DNA of 64,000 nt from Paratinospora sagittata (Eukaryota > Streptophyta > Magnoliopsida > Ranunculales > Menispermaceae), in NCBI GenBank assembly GCA_035771175.1, contig CM069607.1, positions 4,199,501 to 4,263,500 on the forward strand, in the 5' to 3' direction. Shown in pieces: positions 11,638 to 21,535 of the stretch (position 1 is its first letter; the number at the start of each line of letters is the position of its first letter). Both the position numbers and the translations under genes were made by a program. The notes beneath the pieces were generated by a model that was given only the letters and a program-made list of their open reading frames with translations, searched no databases and was not told the DNA's origin.

Positions 11638-11923
11638 TATTAAGATTATACTAGAATATCTAATCTTCTATTTTTAGAATATGTATATTCTGATTTGGTC
11701 AATATGGTATAATTGTCATATTATAGATTATACTAGAATATCTAATCTTCTATTTTTAGAATATGTATATTCTGATTTGGTCAATATGGTATAATTGCCA
11801 TATTATAGATTATACTAGAATATCTAATCTTCTATTTTTAGAATATGTATATTCTGATTTGTAATATTGTATATATATTACCTATGGGTGAATCAATAGA
11901 ATCAAGGAAAACCAATTCTTTCA
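11638..11923 (+). repeat. 5' LTR with internal 82-bp tandem repeats
   Basis: The LTR contains two full 82-bp tandem units (11644-11725, 11726-11807) and a partial third, each including GATTATACTAGAATATC. A TATA-like run (GTATATATATTACC, about 11869) lies downstream of the repeats. Reiterated U3 units of this kind often act as enhancers in plant Copia LTRs; that role here is inferred. The ends are TATTAAG...TTTCA, a variant of TG...CA at the left end. Confidence 0.9.
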
Positions 11924-11936
11924 TGGTATCAGAGCC
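11924..11936 (+). other. Primer-binding site of the young Copia element
   Basis: TGGTATCAGAGCC, complementary to the 3' end of initiator tRNA-Met, directly abuts the 5' LTR. Confidence 0.92.
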
Positions 11937-11996
11937 CTAGCAGCCTAGCGAGCTCTTACCCATTTTTTTTCTACGATTTCTTCAGCCATCATCATC

Positions 11997-14900
11997 ATGG
12001 CCTACGATAGGAAAATAGATCCTCATTCTTCTTATTATCTTGGGTCTGGAGATCAACCCGGGAATATGATCACCCACGTGATCCTTTCTAATGACAATTA
12101 TATTGCATGGGCACGTGCAATTAAGTTGTCTTTGAAAGCTCGCCGAAAGTTTGTGTTTGTTGATGGGACATTCACCAAACCGACGGAGAAGAAGAAACAA
12201 CTCGATTAGGACACTGTCAATTCTATGCTTGTCTCCTGGATCACACGGACTCTTGATCCAAAATTGGCGGCCTCCATTCCTTTTCATGATGAAGCCAAAC
12301 GACTTTGGGATTATCTTGAGAAGCGGTTTTGCGTGGCCAATGGTCCTCGCCTTCAACAATTGAGGGCCGATATTACCAACTGTAAGCAAACTTCGAATAT
12401 GTCTATTGATGATTATTATACCTGTTTGATGGGATTGTATGATGAATTGGATCGTCTCAAGCCTCTCCATGCGTGTGCCTGTGGTAATTGTACTTGTGAT
12501 GTTGCTGGTCGATTTGCCGCGGATCGGGAGGAGGAGAAACTCCATCAATTTCTCATTGGCATTAACGATGAGTTATATGCAACGGTACGTTCTAATTTGT
12601 TGTCCACTTCTCCTTCACCTGATCTCAATCGTGTGTATCAAGCATGTCTTCAGGAAGAAAAGTCTCGGGGTATTGCTCGAGATAGAGCGGACAAGGAGGA
12701 AATCCATGCGTTTGCTCTACAAACTGCACGACCCAAGGCTCGTGTTACCCGTCCCGATAAATCAAAATTGTATTGTTCTGTTTGTAAGCGATCGGGTCAT
12801 GATGACAATACTTGTTTCAAAACGCATGGATATCCGGATTGGTGGGAAGATCGGAACCGTGGAGTCCAAGGCAGTGCACGGCCCAATGCACAACCACCTC
12901 CTGCGGCTCCTCCGACTGCTCCTCGTGGTCGGCCCAAAGCCGTGGCCGCCACGGTCGTCGCTGCAAATGCTGTGGCTGGTGGGGGGACCGATTCAGTGGC
13001 CTCCTCTCATGGGTCCTCTGGCATTTCTTTGCCTGACTTAAAACCGGAGCAGGTTCAAATTTTATTGAATATGATAAATAATAGCCAGCATGATCAGATG
13101 ATGGGTGAGTTCTCTTCTTTTTCCTGGATTATTGATACCGGTGCTTCTCACCATGTTACTGGCACTGAATCATGTTTGACAGACACTCATCATATTTCGC
13201 AATGTTCAGTTGGGCTACCTAACGGCGCACATGCCATTGCTACTAAGGCTGGCCGCGTTTTGTTGACTGATGGGTTGATACTTGAACATGTTTTATTTGT
13301 ACCACAGTTACATTGCAACTTAATCTCGGTGTCACAATTAATTGATGATTCTAAATGTCTTTTACAATTCACTGATTCATTATGTGCTATACAGGACCTA
13401 CGCTCGGGGAGTCTGATTGGAGCCGGTGAACGTAAGGATGGACTCTATTATTTTCGGCGGATTCCTACAGTGTGTGCGGTAACGGTTCCAGAGATTTCAG
13501 ATTTTGAGTTGTGGCATCGTCGTCTGGGGCATCCGTCAGATAGAGTCGTCAAGTTAGTTCCGGCTATTTCTTCCAGTACTTCTAGAAAGAAATTGAATAA
13601 AGCATGTGAAGTTTGTCCTCAAGCAAAGCAAAAACGTGATAGTTTTCCTGTTAGTGATAGTAAAGCTAGTCGAATCTTTGAACTTATTCATTGTGATTTA
13701 TGGGGCCCAAATAAGATACCCTCTTCGTGTGGAGCACATTATTTTTTGACTTTGGTGGATGATTTTTCAAGAGCTGTATGGGTTTATTTATTGCGTTCAA
13801 AAACACAAGTTTATCAAGTTTTTTGTTCATTTTTTGCTATGATTGCCCGCCAGTTTGAAACACATGTCAAATTAGTACGGAGTGATAATGGTACGGAGTT
13901 TAAATGTATGTTGGATTATTTTGGTACACATGGCATTATTTTTCAAACCTCTTGTGTTGGGACTCCTCAACAAAATGGTCGTGTGGAACGAAAACATCAA
14001 CATATTCTTAATGTGGGTCGTGCTTTGATGTTTCAAGGCAATCTTCCTATTACTTTTTGGGGAGAATGTGTGCTTGGTGCAGTGTATCTCATTAACAGAA
14101 CTCCTTCTGGTTTGCTCCACAATACAACTCCCTTTGAAATTCTCTTTGGCCAGGCACCTGAGTTTGATGAACTTATGGTTTTTGGTTGTTTAGCTTTTGC
14201 CCATAATCAAAAGGCCAAAGGTAATAAATTTGCTCCTCGAAGTAGGAAGTGTGTCTTTATTGGTTATCCACATGGGAAGAAAGGGTGGAAATTATATGAC
14301 CTTCAGACATGTGACATCTTTGTTTCCAGAGATGTAAAGTTTCATGAAAATGAATTTCCTTACGAGACTGTTTCTACTTCTCAAATGCCAGCTTATTCCT
14401 CGTCGCCACCTGATTCTAATGCGGGGATTGATGTTGATTTTTTGGAAGACTTGGAGACTTCTTTGGTTGATGATCATGCAGCCCCTGCAATTGGGACTGA
14501 CATTGTGCTGAATCCCACATCGCCTCATGTGCCCCCTGCACTTCTGTCTCCTCCTGCCTCCACCGATGACTTAGGGCGCGGGTTGCGGGATAAGCGTCCC
14601 TCCGTTCTTCTTCGTGACTTTGTTACCCACACTGTACAATCTTCGAGTCCATCTGAGTGTTCATCGTCTTCTACTAGCTCCTCAGGTACTCCTTATCCTA
14701 TAGCACATTATGTGAATTGTAATAAGTTTTCTCCACGACACCGTGTTTTTCTTGCAGCGATCACTGAAGGCATTGAGCCTCGTTCTTTTAAAGAAGCTAT
14801 GCAAGATGAAGGTTGGCGCGATGCTATGCAGAAAGAAATTGCTGCTTTAGAAGCTAATGGCACTTGGGAAATGGCAGTTTTACCTCCTCATAAAAAGGCT

Positions 14901-16310
14901 CTTGGTTCTAAATGGGTATACAAAATCAAATATCATGCGGATGGGCAAGTAGAGCGTCTTAAGGCTCGTCTGGTTATTTTTGGCAATCATCAAGTTGAGG
15001 GGGTTGATTATAATGAAACTTTTGCTCCAGTTGCGAAAATGGTCACTGTTCGTGCCTTCTTAGCAGTTGCAGCGGTCAAGAATTGGGTTTTGCATCAGAT
15101 GGATGTTCATAATGCGTTTCTTCATGGTGATCTTGATGAAGAAGTTTACATGAAACTTCCTCCTGGCTTCAACGTTCGCACTCCTGGTTTAGTGTGTCGT
15201 CTCAAGAAGTCTTTGTATGGTCTACGACAGGCTCCGCGGTGCTGGTATGCTAAGTTAGCTGCTTCTTTGAAGACTTATGGTTTCCTTCAGTCTTATTCAG
15301 ACTATTCTCTGTTTACTCTACATCAGGGATCGGTACAACTTAATGTTCTTGTGTATGTTGATGATCTCATTATTTCTGGTAATGATGCTTCCGCTGTTGA
15401 CCATTTCAAGGCCTATTTGCATGAGTGTTTCCATATGAAAGATTTGGGTGCCTTGAAGTATTTTCTTGGTATTGAGGTTGCTCGTAATTCAGAGGGCATC
15501 TTCTTGTGTCAACGAAAATACACTCTTGATATTATTGCTGAAACTGGCTTATTGGGGTCTCGTCCCGTTGGCTTTCCCATGGAGCAGAATCACACATTGG
15601 CTCTCGCCAAAGGCCCTTTGCTCGCCGATCCTGAAAGGTATAGACGACTTGTGGGTCGTCTCATTTACTTAACCTCCACCCGTCCTGACTTGGTTTATAC
15701 AGTTCATATCTTGGCTCAGTTTATGCAACACCCTCGTCAGGATCATTGGGATGCGGCGCTTCGTACGGTTCGCTACTTAAAAGGGTGTCCGGGTCAAGGC
15801 ATTCTTCTTCGCACTGATTGTGAGTTATCTCTAACAGGTTGGTGCGATTCAGATTGGGCTACGTGTCCTTTGACTAGACGGTCTCTTACTGGTTGGATAG
15901 TGTTTCTTGGATCTTCTCCAATTTCTTGGAAGACCAAGAAACAACATACGGTGTCCCGGTCTTCTGCTGAAGCCGAGTATCGTTCCATGGCTGCCGTCAC
16001 TTCAGAGTTGAAATGGCTCAAAGCTCTGCTTGTGAGTTTGGGTGTCACACATTCGCCAGCCATGCGCTTATACTGTGATAGTCAGTCGGCACTCTACATT
16101 GCTCAAAATCCTGTCTTCCATGAGCGTACCAAGCATATTGAAGTTGATTGGCATTATGTGCGTGATGCCATTCGTGACGGTATTATTTCTACGTCTCATG
16201 TGTCTACTGATGATCAGCTTGCCGACATCTTCACCAAGGCTCTTGGCAAGCACAAGTTTCTGTATCTACTTAGCAAGTTGGGCATTTGTGATCTCCATGC
16301 TCCAACTTGA
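11997..16310 (+). pseudogene. Copia Gag-Pol polyprotein with a single in-frame stop
   Basis: One frame runs from ATG at 11997 to the stop at 16310, interrupted once by TAG at 12207-12209 (residue 71); the downstream open part from 12225 codes 1361 aa. Domains in order: UBN2-type Gag; zinc knuckle CX2CX4HX4C at about 12775-12815; protease WIIDTGASHHVTG near 13125; GAG-pre-integrase with LWHRRLGHPS; integrase core with the D-D-E residues in HCDLWGP, RSDNGTEF and QQNGRVERKH; reverse transcriptase with QMDVHNAFLHGDLDEE and LVYVDDLIISG; RNase H with WCDSDWA, SSAEAEYRSMA and LYCDSQSALYIA. All catalytic boxes look intact. The stop is inside Gag's N-terminal part, so it is unlikely to be a programmed gag/pol readthrough site; a single G-to-A change of a Trp codon would explain it. 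Confidence 0.93.
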
Positions 16311-16317
16311 GGGGGGG

Positions 16318-16603
16318 TATTAAGATTATACTAGAATATCTAATCTTCTATTTTTAGAATATGTATATTCTGATTTGGTCAATATGGTATAATTGTCATA
16401 TTATAGATTATACTAGAATATCTAATCTTCTATTTTTAGAATATGTATATTCTGATTTGGTCAATATGGTATAATTGTCATATTATAGATTATACTAGAA
16501 TATCTAATCTTCTATTTTTAGAATATGTATATTCTGATTTGTAATATTGTATATATATTACCTATGGGTGAACCAATAGAATCAAGGAAAACCAATTCTT
16601 TCA
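16318..16603 (+). repeat. 3' LTR of the young Copia element
   Basis: Near-identical to the 5' LTR, with the same 82-bp tandem units at 16324, 16406 and 16488. It follows the polypurine tract TGAGGGGGGG and is followed by the ATTAG target duplication. Confidence 0.95.
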
Positions 16604-17364
16604 ATTAGCAATTTCAAGTACTTAAGTCTATCATTTTTTATTTTTTAAGACATGTAAAAATAATATTGGTTCCCTAAACCGTAATTTTTAGTTATCACAA
16701 CCGATTTCAGCTATCAAAACTGTATCTCCCCACGTGTACGTTTTGAGGAGAGGTGTACAATTAGTTAGTTGAGATAAAACTTCAAACTATTTTTCTCTTC
16801 CTTCTTCGTAATCTCATTCCTTTCTGATTCATCTCCTTTTTTCATTTACTTTTTTTTAGATATTTCTTACCTATGATCTGCTCTTTCATGTACACTATAC
16901 TACGGTAAAATGCTTTCTGACTCTCAAAATTCCTTCCTCTCAAAATTCCTTCCTCAATGGAACTCAATTCAAAAGGCCGATCTTAGGAAACTAATCTAAA
17001 ACTACTAAGGTCTCTTGATTTTTTTTCTTAGAACTTAATTTTTCTTTGTTAGTAGTAAAAATTATGCAATTTTTCAATGTATTGGATTCTTATCATTGTT
17101 TTAACTTTTTTGTTTTTTAGCAGTGCTATTTGGCGGATCAATGAATGCAAACTGCGTTTACCAATATGTAGAATAAACAACGATTAATCAATGTAGCTAT
17201 TCCTATTTCCGCCTCTCTCTCACTTTCACTGCAAGTTAATTACGATTTATGCATTATCCGTAGAAAAGGAAATGTTGTAGCCCATAGACTTTGCAATATC
17301 TCAAAATCTTTATTAAGTTTGGATAGAAGATGTTCTTCCTATTGTCTTTAATATTGTGTTTGAG

Positions 17365-18119
17365 GTAAGGGTGTTCACCAACCTGACTGAATCAAATTAG
17401 TTTGAGTTTGATTAAATAGATAGTTTGGGTTGGGTTGGTTTTTAAAATATCTAATCCGATTGATTTAGGTTGGGTCACGAGTTCAACCCATAAAAAATCG
17501 AATAACCCGACCAAAACTAAACCTTAGTATTAGTCTCAAAATCATAAATTTTATAATTATATATTTATGATTTAGCGCTTTAGTAATTTAAAAAAAATAT
17601 TTACTAATACAGAGCTTAATAATAATAATAACTTAAAATTAATTTTTCTTTTATCTTTTTTTGTCTTTTTTGATTTGGCCGTGTATTTGTGTCTTTTACT
17701 TATTTTACCTTATCCATTTTATGTGTATTTTTTCAATTGTTCAATAAAATTTTTCAGTGTTTAACCATTGACACTTTTTAACAATGTAAAAATAAGTCTC
17801 TGTAACAAGTTATGTGTTCATATCAAGTTTTAAAGATGTAAACCAACAAGAGAATTAGATCATCATTATAAGCATAAGTTTCATAATTATTAATCTAAGT
17901 CATTGTAATAGCATACTGTAAATATTGGGTAAAAGAAAAGGACCGCCATAATTTATTTTGTAGCAATTATTTTATAAATTATTATTCAAAATTACCAAAA
18001 TTAGGAAGTCTAACCCGATCTACCGACGGGTTTCAAATTTAACAACCTGAACTGTTTGGGTTGAGTTAGATTTTAACCTCAAATAAATTTAACCCAACTC
18101 AACCTATATACGTCCCTAA
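17365..18119. mobile_element. hAT-like non-autonomous (MITE-like) element
   Basis: The 755-bp segment begins GTAAGGGTGTTCACC and ends ATACGTCCCTAA, weakly inverted ends, and is flanked by TTTGAG on both sides (17359-17364, 18120-18125). It is packed with GGTTGGGTT/AACCCAACC and AACCCGA motifs in both orientations, a composition shared with 30433-31013 and 46972-47449. No coding potential. Assignment to hAT rests on the end motif class and near-8-bp duplication. Confidence 0.5.
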
Positions 18120-18504
18120 TTTGAGACGGCATCTACTTCTTTCTTCTTCAATAAAGTAATTAGATTTTAAAATAATAATAATAATTACGATCTATGCAAT
18201 ATCCATTATCGTTTTATTCACCTAATAAAATGCTGCATTTTGACAAGTATTAGATAATGATGTTTTGGATTTAAAAAAAAAAAACAATTACACCAATACT
18301 AAGGTTTTTTTTAATGTCATCTTAATATTATTGTTCTGCCAATATAAAGCTGAAGGTTCCCTGCCTGGAAAAGAAAAATAGACTAACTCTTACGTAGGTT
18401 GTGTATTACCATTGTTTAGTGAAAAAATATATTTAAATAATTAATTCAATACATTCAATTCAATCAATATTGTCCACGTGCAACTTACGTGTGCCGCTCA
18501 CTAG

Positions 18505-21095
18505 TAATAAAAATACTTGAGGCTTTCACCGTGAAGCATTTTACCCATATTTCCAATAATGGCCTCCCTTTACTTGCTTAAACTTTATTTTTCCAATTAG
18601 TTATAACATTGCCAAAAGGATAAATTAGGAACTTAAAGAATTTAAGTCCATCGGCTATCATTTTAATTTTGAAAAAATTTCAAGTTTTTTAACCGTCCAC
18701 GTTTATCCTCCACGTAGCACACCTTGCAGTTTTTTTTTTTTTTAAACATGTTTTATAGACCCATATCTTGTATCCAATAATAATTATATTAATATTGATG
18801 GTTTATTTAAAATAATTTGATTATATCTTGATTAGATTAGTCCAACTTAGGTTTAAATTTGAGGATTTAAGGTTTGAATTACAATAGTGACATATATGTT
18901 AAAAAGAAAATATTAATTTAATTAAAAATATATATTTATATATTTATATTCATTGAATGTATATATTTTATATATTTTAAAATATATAATAAATAATTTA
19001 ATAAATATAAATATGTAATTCCGTAATAGTTATAATTTTTTATAATTAGATTAAAATTTTCTAAAAAATAAAAAACATTAGGAAGATCATCAATCTTTAA
19101 AATAAAAAAAAAAAATCTCATTAACCACCAAAAAGCGAAGCCACATGGAGGCCAACGGAAGCATCCGTTTCCATTTCCTCTCGACACACAATTTGCAACG
19201 GCGGAGATGAAAGGATAAGAAGACAAAAGGGACAGCAAAGCTCGCGTGTCCCACCAAAGGCCGCAGCGTTAAAAAATTACAAAAAAAGAAAAGAAAAGAA
19301 GATAGTTCCAGGAAGCCACTCGTAACAGTTCCATGCGACCACCTCTGTTTTTTAACCCTTATTTAACCTCACATAACGCCACGCGTTCAAAACGTATACG
19401 TGGCGTCCACATCCTTGGACCTGCTGTATCAAGGGACAACAGTTGAACAGTAACGGCGTTAACACCCCGGCCCTTTAGGTTTAACGTCGCCGTTTGTCTC
19501 GCAAAGTGGAGTTAATGGCCGCCTTTTTTACATCAATGGCTTCGGCACGATACGTGACGCGTCGTTATCGCCGTCTAATTGCCTGCTCATTTGTCGCTTT
19601 CGTTTCCCTAATCGCATCATTTACTCGCCCCAGCTTTCCGTTGTACCTCACCAACTCATATATACGTGGAAACCTGTCATCTTCGGATACGACGTACGCA
19701 ACTTATTTCTAAGAGCACACGACGCGTGGCGCTCTCCTAGAAACTTTATATCAAAATCCCCGGGTTCTTGAAATTTTCGTGTACTTTGTCGTTCAAATAT
19801 TAGGGAAAAAAAAACTGGATACAAATTTATTTATTGATTTATTTTTTCTAATTAAAAAATAAGAAGTGAATTTGAATATTAATATAATTTTAAAACTCTT
19901 TTAAATTAAGCAAAATATTGAACAAAATGAAAAAAAAGTGAGAAATGTCATAAAAATTAAAATCACAGATTAATTGCTACAAATTTACGTTATGTTAAAA
20001 ATAGTGTAATTAAGTGTATAAAAGTTATAAATTTAACGTAACTAATGATTTGTAACAATTAGTGTATTATTTTCAATCTTTCTAGTATTTAAAATAATAA
20101 AAAAATATTGTCATGGCATGGTGCCAAGAGAGACAAAAAAAAACAAATTAAGAAAGAATCAATAATTCAATAATAGTGTATTCACAATTACATCCTAATA
20201 TATTTATAAGCAATTATGATTTCTAAACTGATACTAACCAAGACTTTTAAACATTATTAAATTCTAACTAAAATCTTAATCAAAATATAATTTTAAATTA
20301 AATAAAAACTAAAATAATAATAAAATAATAAAATTCTAATTAAACTTTAACATAACTTGTATACATTCTACTTCATCTTGTCACCTTCCTTTATTTTTAT
20401 TAAATTTTTTATAATACATTATTAGGTCGACATTTTTGAAATAAATATAATCATTTTGGACACAATGCCTCTAGTAAATAAATAATGCCAACAATTTAGA
20501 TCAAATATTTTATTTTATTGATGTAGTTTAGAGTGACAAAATCATATATAACATTTATAATAATTCACTTAAAAATCAAAGTTAAAAATAGAAACATATT
20601 GTTTTATGCAGAAATCTGAATCTACCTAAAATACGAAATAAGAAAGATTCCACACTACTAAAATCTTAATTTTCGATTTGAAATTATTCCATAATATTTC
20701 TCAAAAACAAAAATAGAAGTTTAAATGACAACATTTGTAAGCCAATTACATCATCATCTTGGTCATCTTATAAACAAAACAAAACAAAACACGTCGATAT
20801 TACTTAATTAATTAATTTTTAATTTAAAGAGGGCAAGTAATATTCCCACGAAATGTAGCACATACATACCATAAAAGGGGCGGGAAATCCCAAGGATGGA
20901 AAATGAAAAGAAAAGATCGGCGAGTAAGTGACGCGCGAGGGGCGATGATATCGGCGCCGCGCAAGATAAGGAAAATCACCGGCTGATAAAAGTAACCATG
21001 GTTAAATTAATTACTACAAGGAAGAACAACAAAAGAAAAGGCTCTCTCTGTGATTAAACTCAGAGAGTTAGTTAGAGTAGTTTTGTGTGTGTGTG
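18505..21095. other. AT-rich intergenic DNA upstream of the ARF gene
   Basis: At 18505-18735 the sequence aligns by eye with the 5' region of the adjacent Helitron-like element (for example a shared AATTTAAGTCCATCGGCTATCA/ACTTAAGTCTATCA block), suggesting a related head. At 19130-19740 composition rises and ACGT-type motifs occur (ACGTGGCG, ACGTGACG, TACGTGG), which could belong to a promoter or an old element. From 19760 to 20800 it is very AT-rich with nothing recognised. About 20800-21095 is a likely ARF promoter region with CG-rich patches (GGCGCCGCGC). Confidence 0.5.
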
Positions 21096-21535
21096 AAATG
21101 TAAAATGGTGGATGAGCAGTGCAGGAAAAGAGCGTACGCGCGCACTCTTTGAAAAGTGGGGGGAGGGGGGGGGGGGGGGGGGGGGGGGGGGACGTGTGTA
21201 CGGCGAGAAGAAGAGTCAGGCGCAGCTAGAGACGCTGCAGGTGTACGAGCCAGGCGTGAGATATCAAATAATCAATAATAATAATAATAATAACAATAAT
21301 TAAAAAAAAAAACAAAAGAAAAAAGGAAATAAAGAAAAAGAAAAGCTAGTTGGAGAGACAAACGTTACAGAAGTGGTAGAAAGAGATGAACGGGGAGGTG
21401 TAGATGAAGATGAAGACGAAGGGTCTATTTGTGTTTCTCTGAAGTTGAAGTTGTTGGTTGTTCATGGTTCTGCTACATTAATGTGTTGTTGTTTTTTTTT
21501 AAGGTTATCTATTGTATTATATTGGTGGAATTATC
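21096..21535 (+). promoter_or_regulatory. Probable 5' leader of the ARF gene with upstream ORF and G-run
   Basis: Several ATGs precede the proposed ARF start. The longest upstream ORF begins at 21112 and codes about 63 aa; it includes the translated G-run (poly-Gly) and an AAT repeat (poly-Asn) and ends at 21303. An uninterrupted run of 27 G occupies 21165-21191, preceded by six more G. Short uORFs are common in ARF leaders and can lower translation. The transcription start is not visible, so whether the uORF is transcribed is inferred. Confidence 0.4.

Larger units (their letters stand above)
11638..16603 (+). mobile_element. Complete young Ty1/copia retrotransposon
   Basis: Two 286-bp LTRs (11638-11923, 16318-16603) differ at only two positions (T/C near 11798 and in GGTGAATC/GGTGAACC). 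Target duplication ATTAG is perfect (11633-11637 and 16604-16608). A primer-binding site follows the 5' LTR and a G-rich polypurine tract (16311-16317) precedes the 3' LTR. One continuous gag-pol frame fills the interior apart from a single stop codon. The element sits inside a Helitron-like element. Confidence 0.95.
11502..18504 (+). mobile_element. Helitron-like element enlarged by nested insertions
   Basis: The left end TCTATACTATATATAATAG is the TC...-type head of plant Helitrons. The right end has CACGT-GCAACTT-ACGTG (a 5-bp stem hairpin at about 18477-18493), then about nine bases, then CTAG at 18501-18504. The flanking bases are A on the left and T on the right, as expected for A/T insertion without target duplication. 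Excluding the Copia element and the MITE-like element, roughly 1.3 kb is non-coding, so this is a non-autonomous Helitron with no Rep/helicase. DNA just right of the element (18505-18735) resembles the same family's 5' region. Confidence 0.6.

Noticed and set aside
12439..13041. 200-aa open frame overlapping the Copia Gag region
   Set aside because: It lies in another frame over a clear Gag-Pol coding region and resembles nothing.
19494..19712. 72-aa ORF upstream of ARF
   Set aside because: No recognisable domain and no supporting signals; left as unannotated promoter-like DNA.
21112..21303. 63-aa ORF with poly-Gly and poly-Asn as a gene
   Set aside because: Its composition comes from simple repeats (G-run, AAT). 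It is treated as a possible uORF in the ARF leader, not an independent gene.
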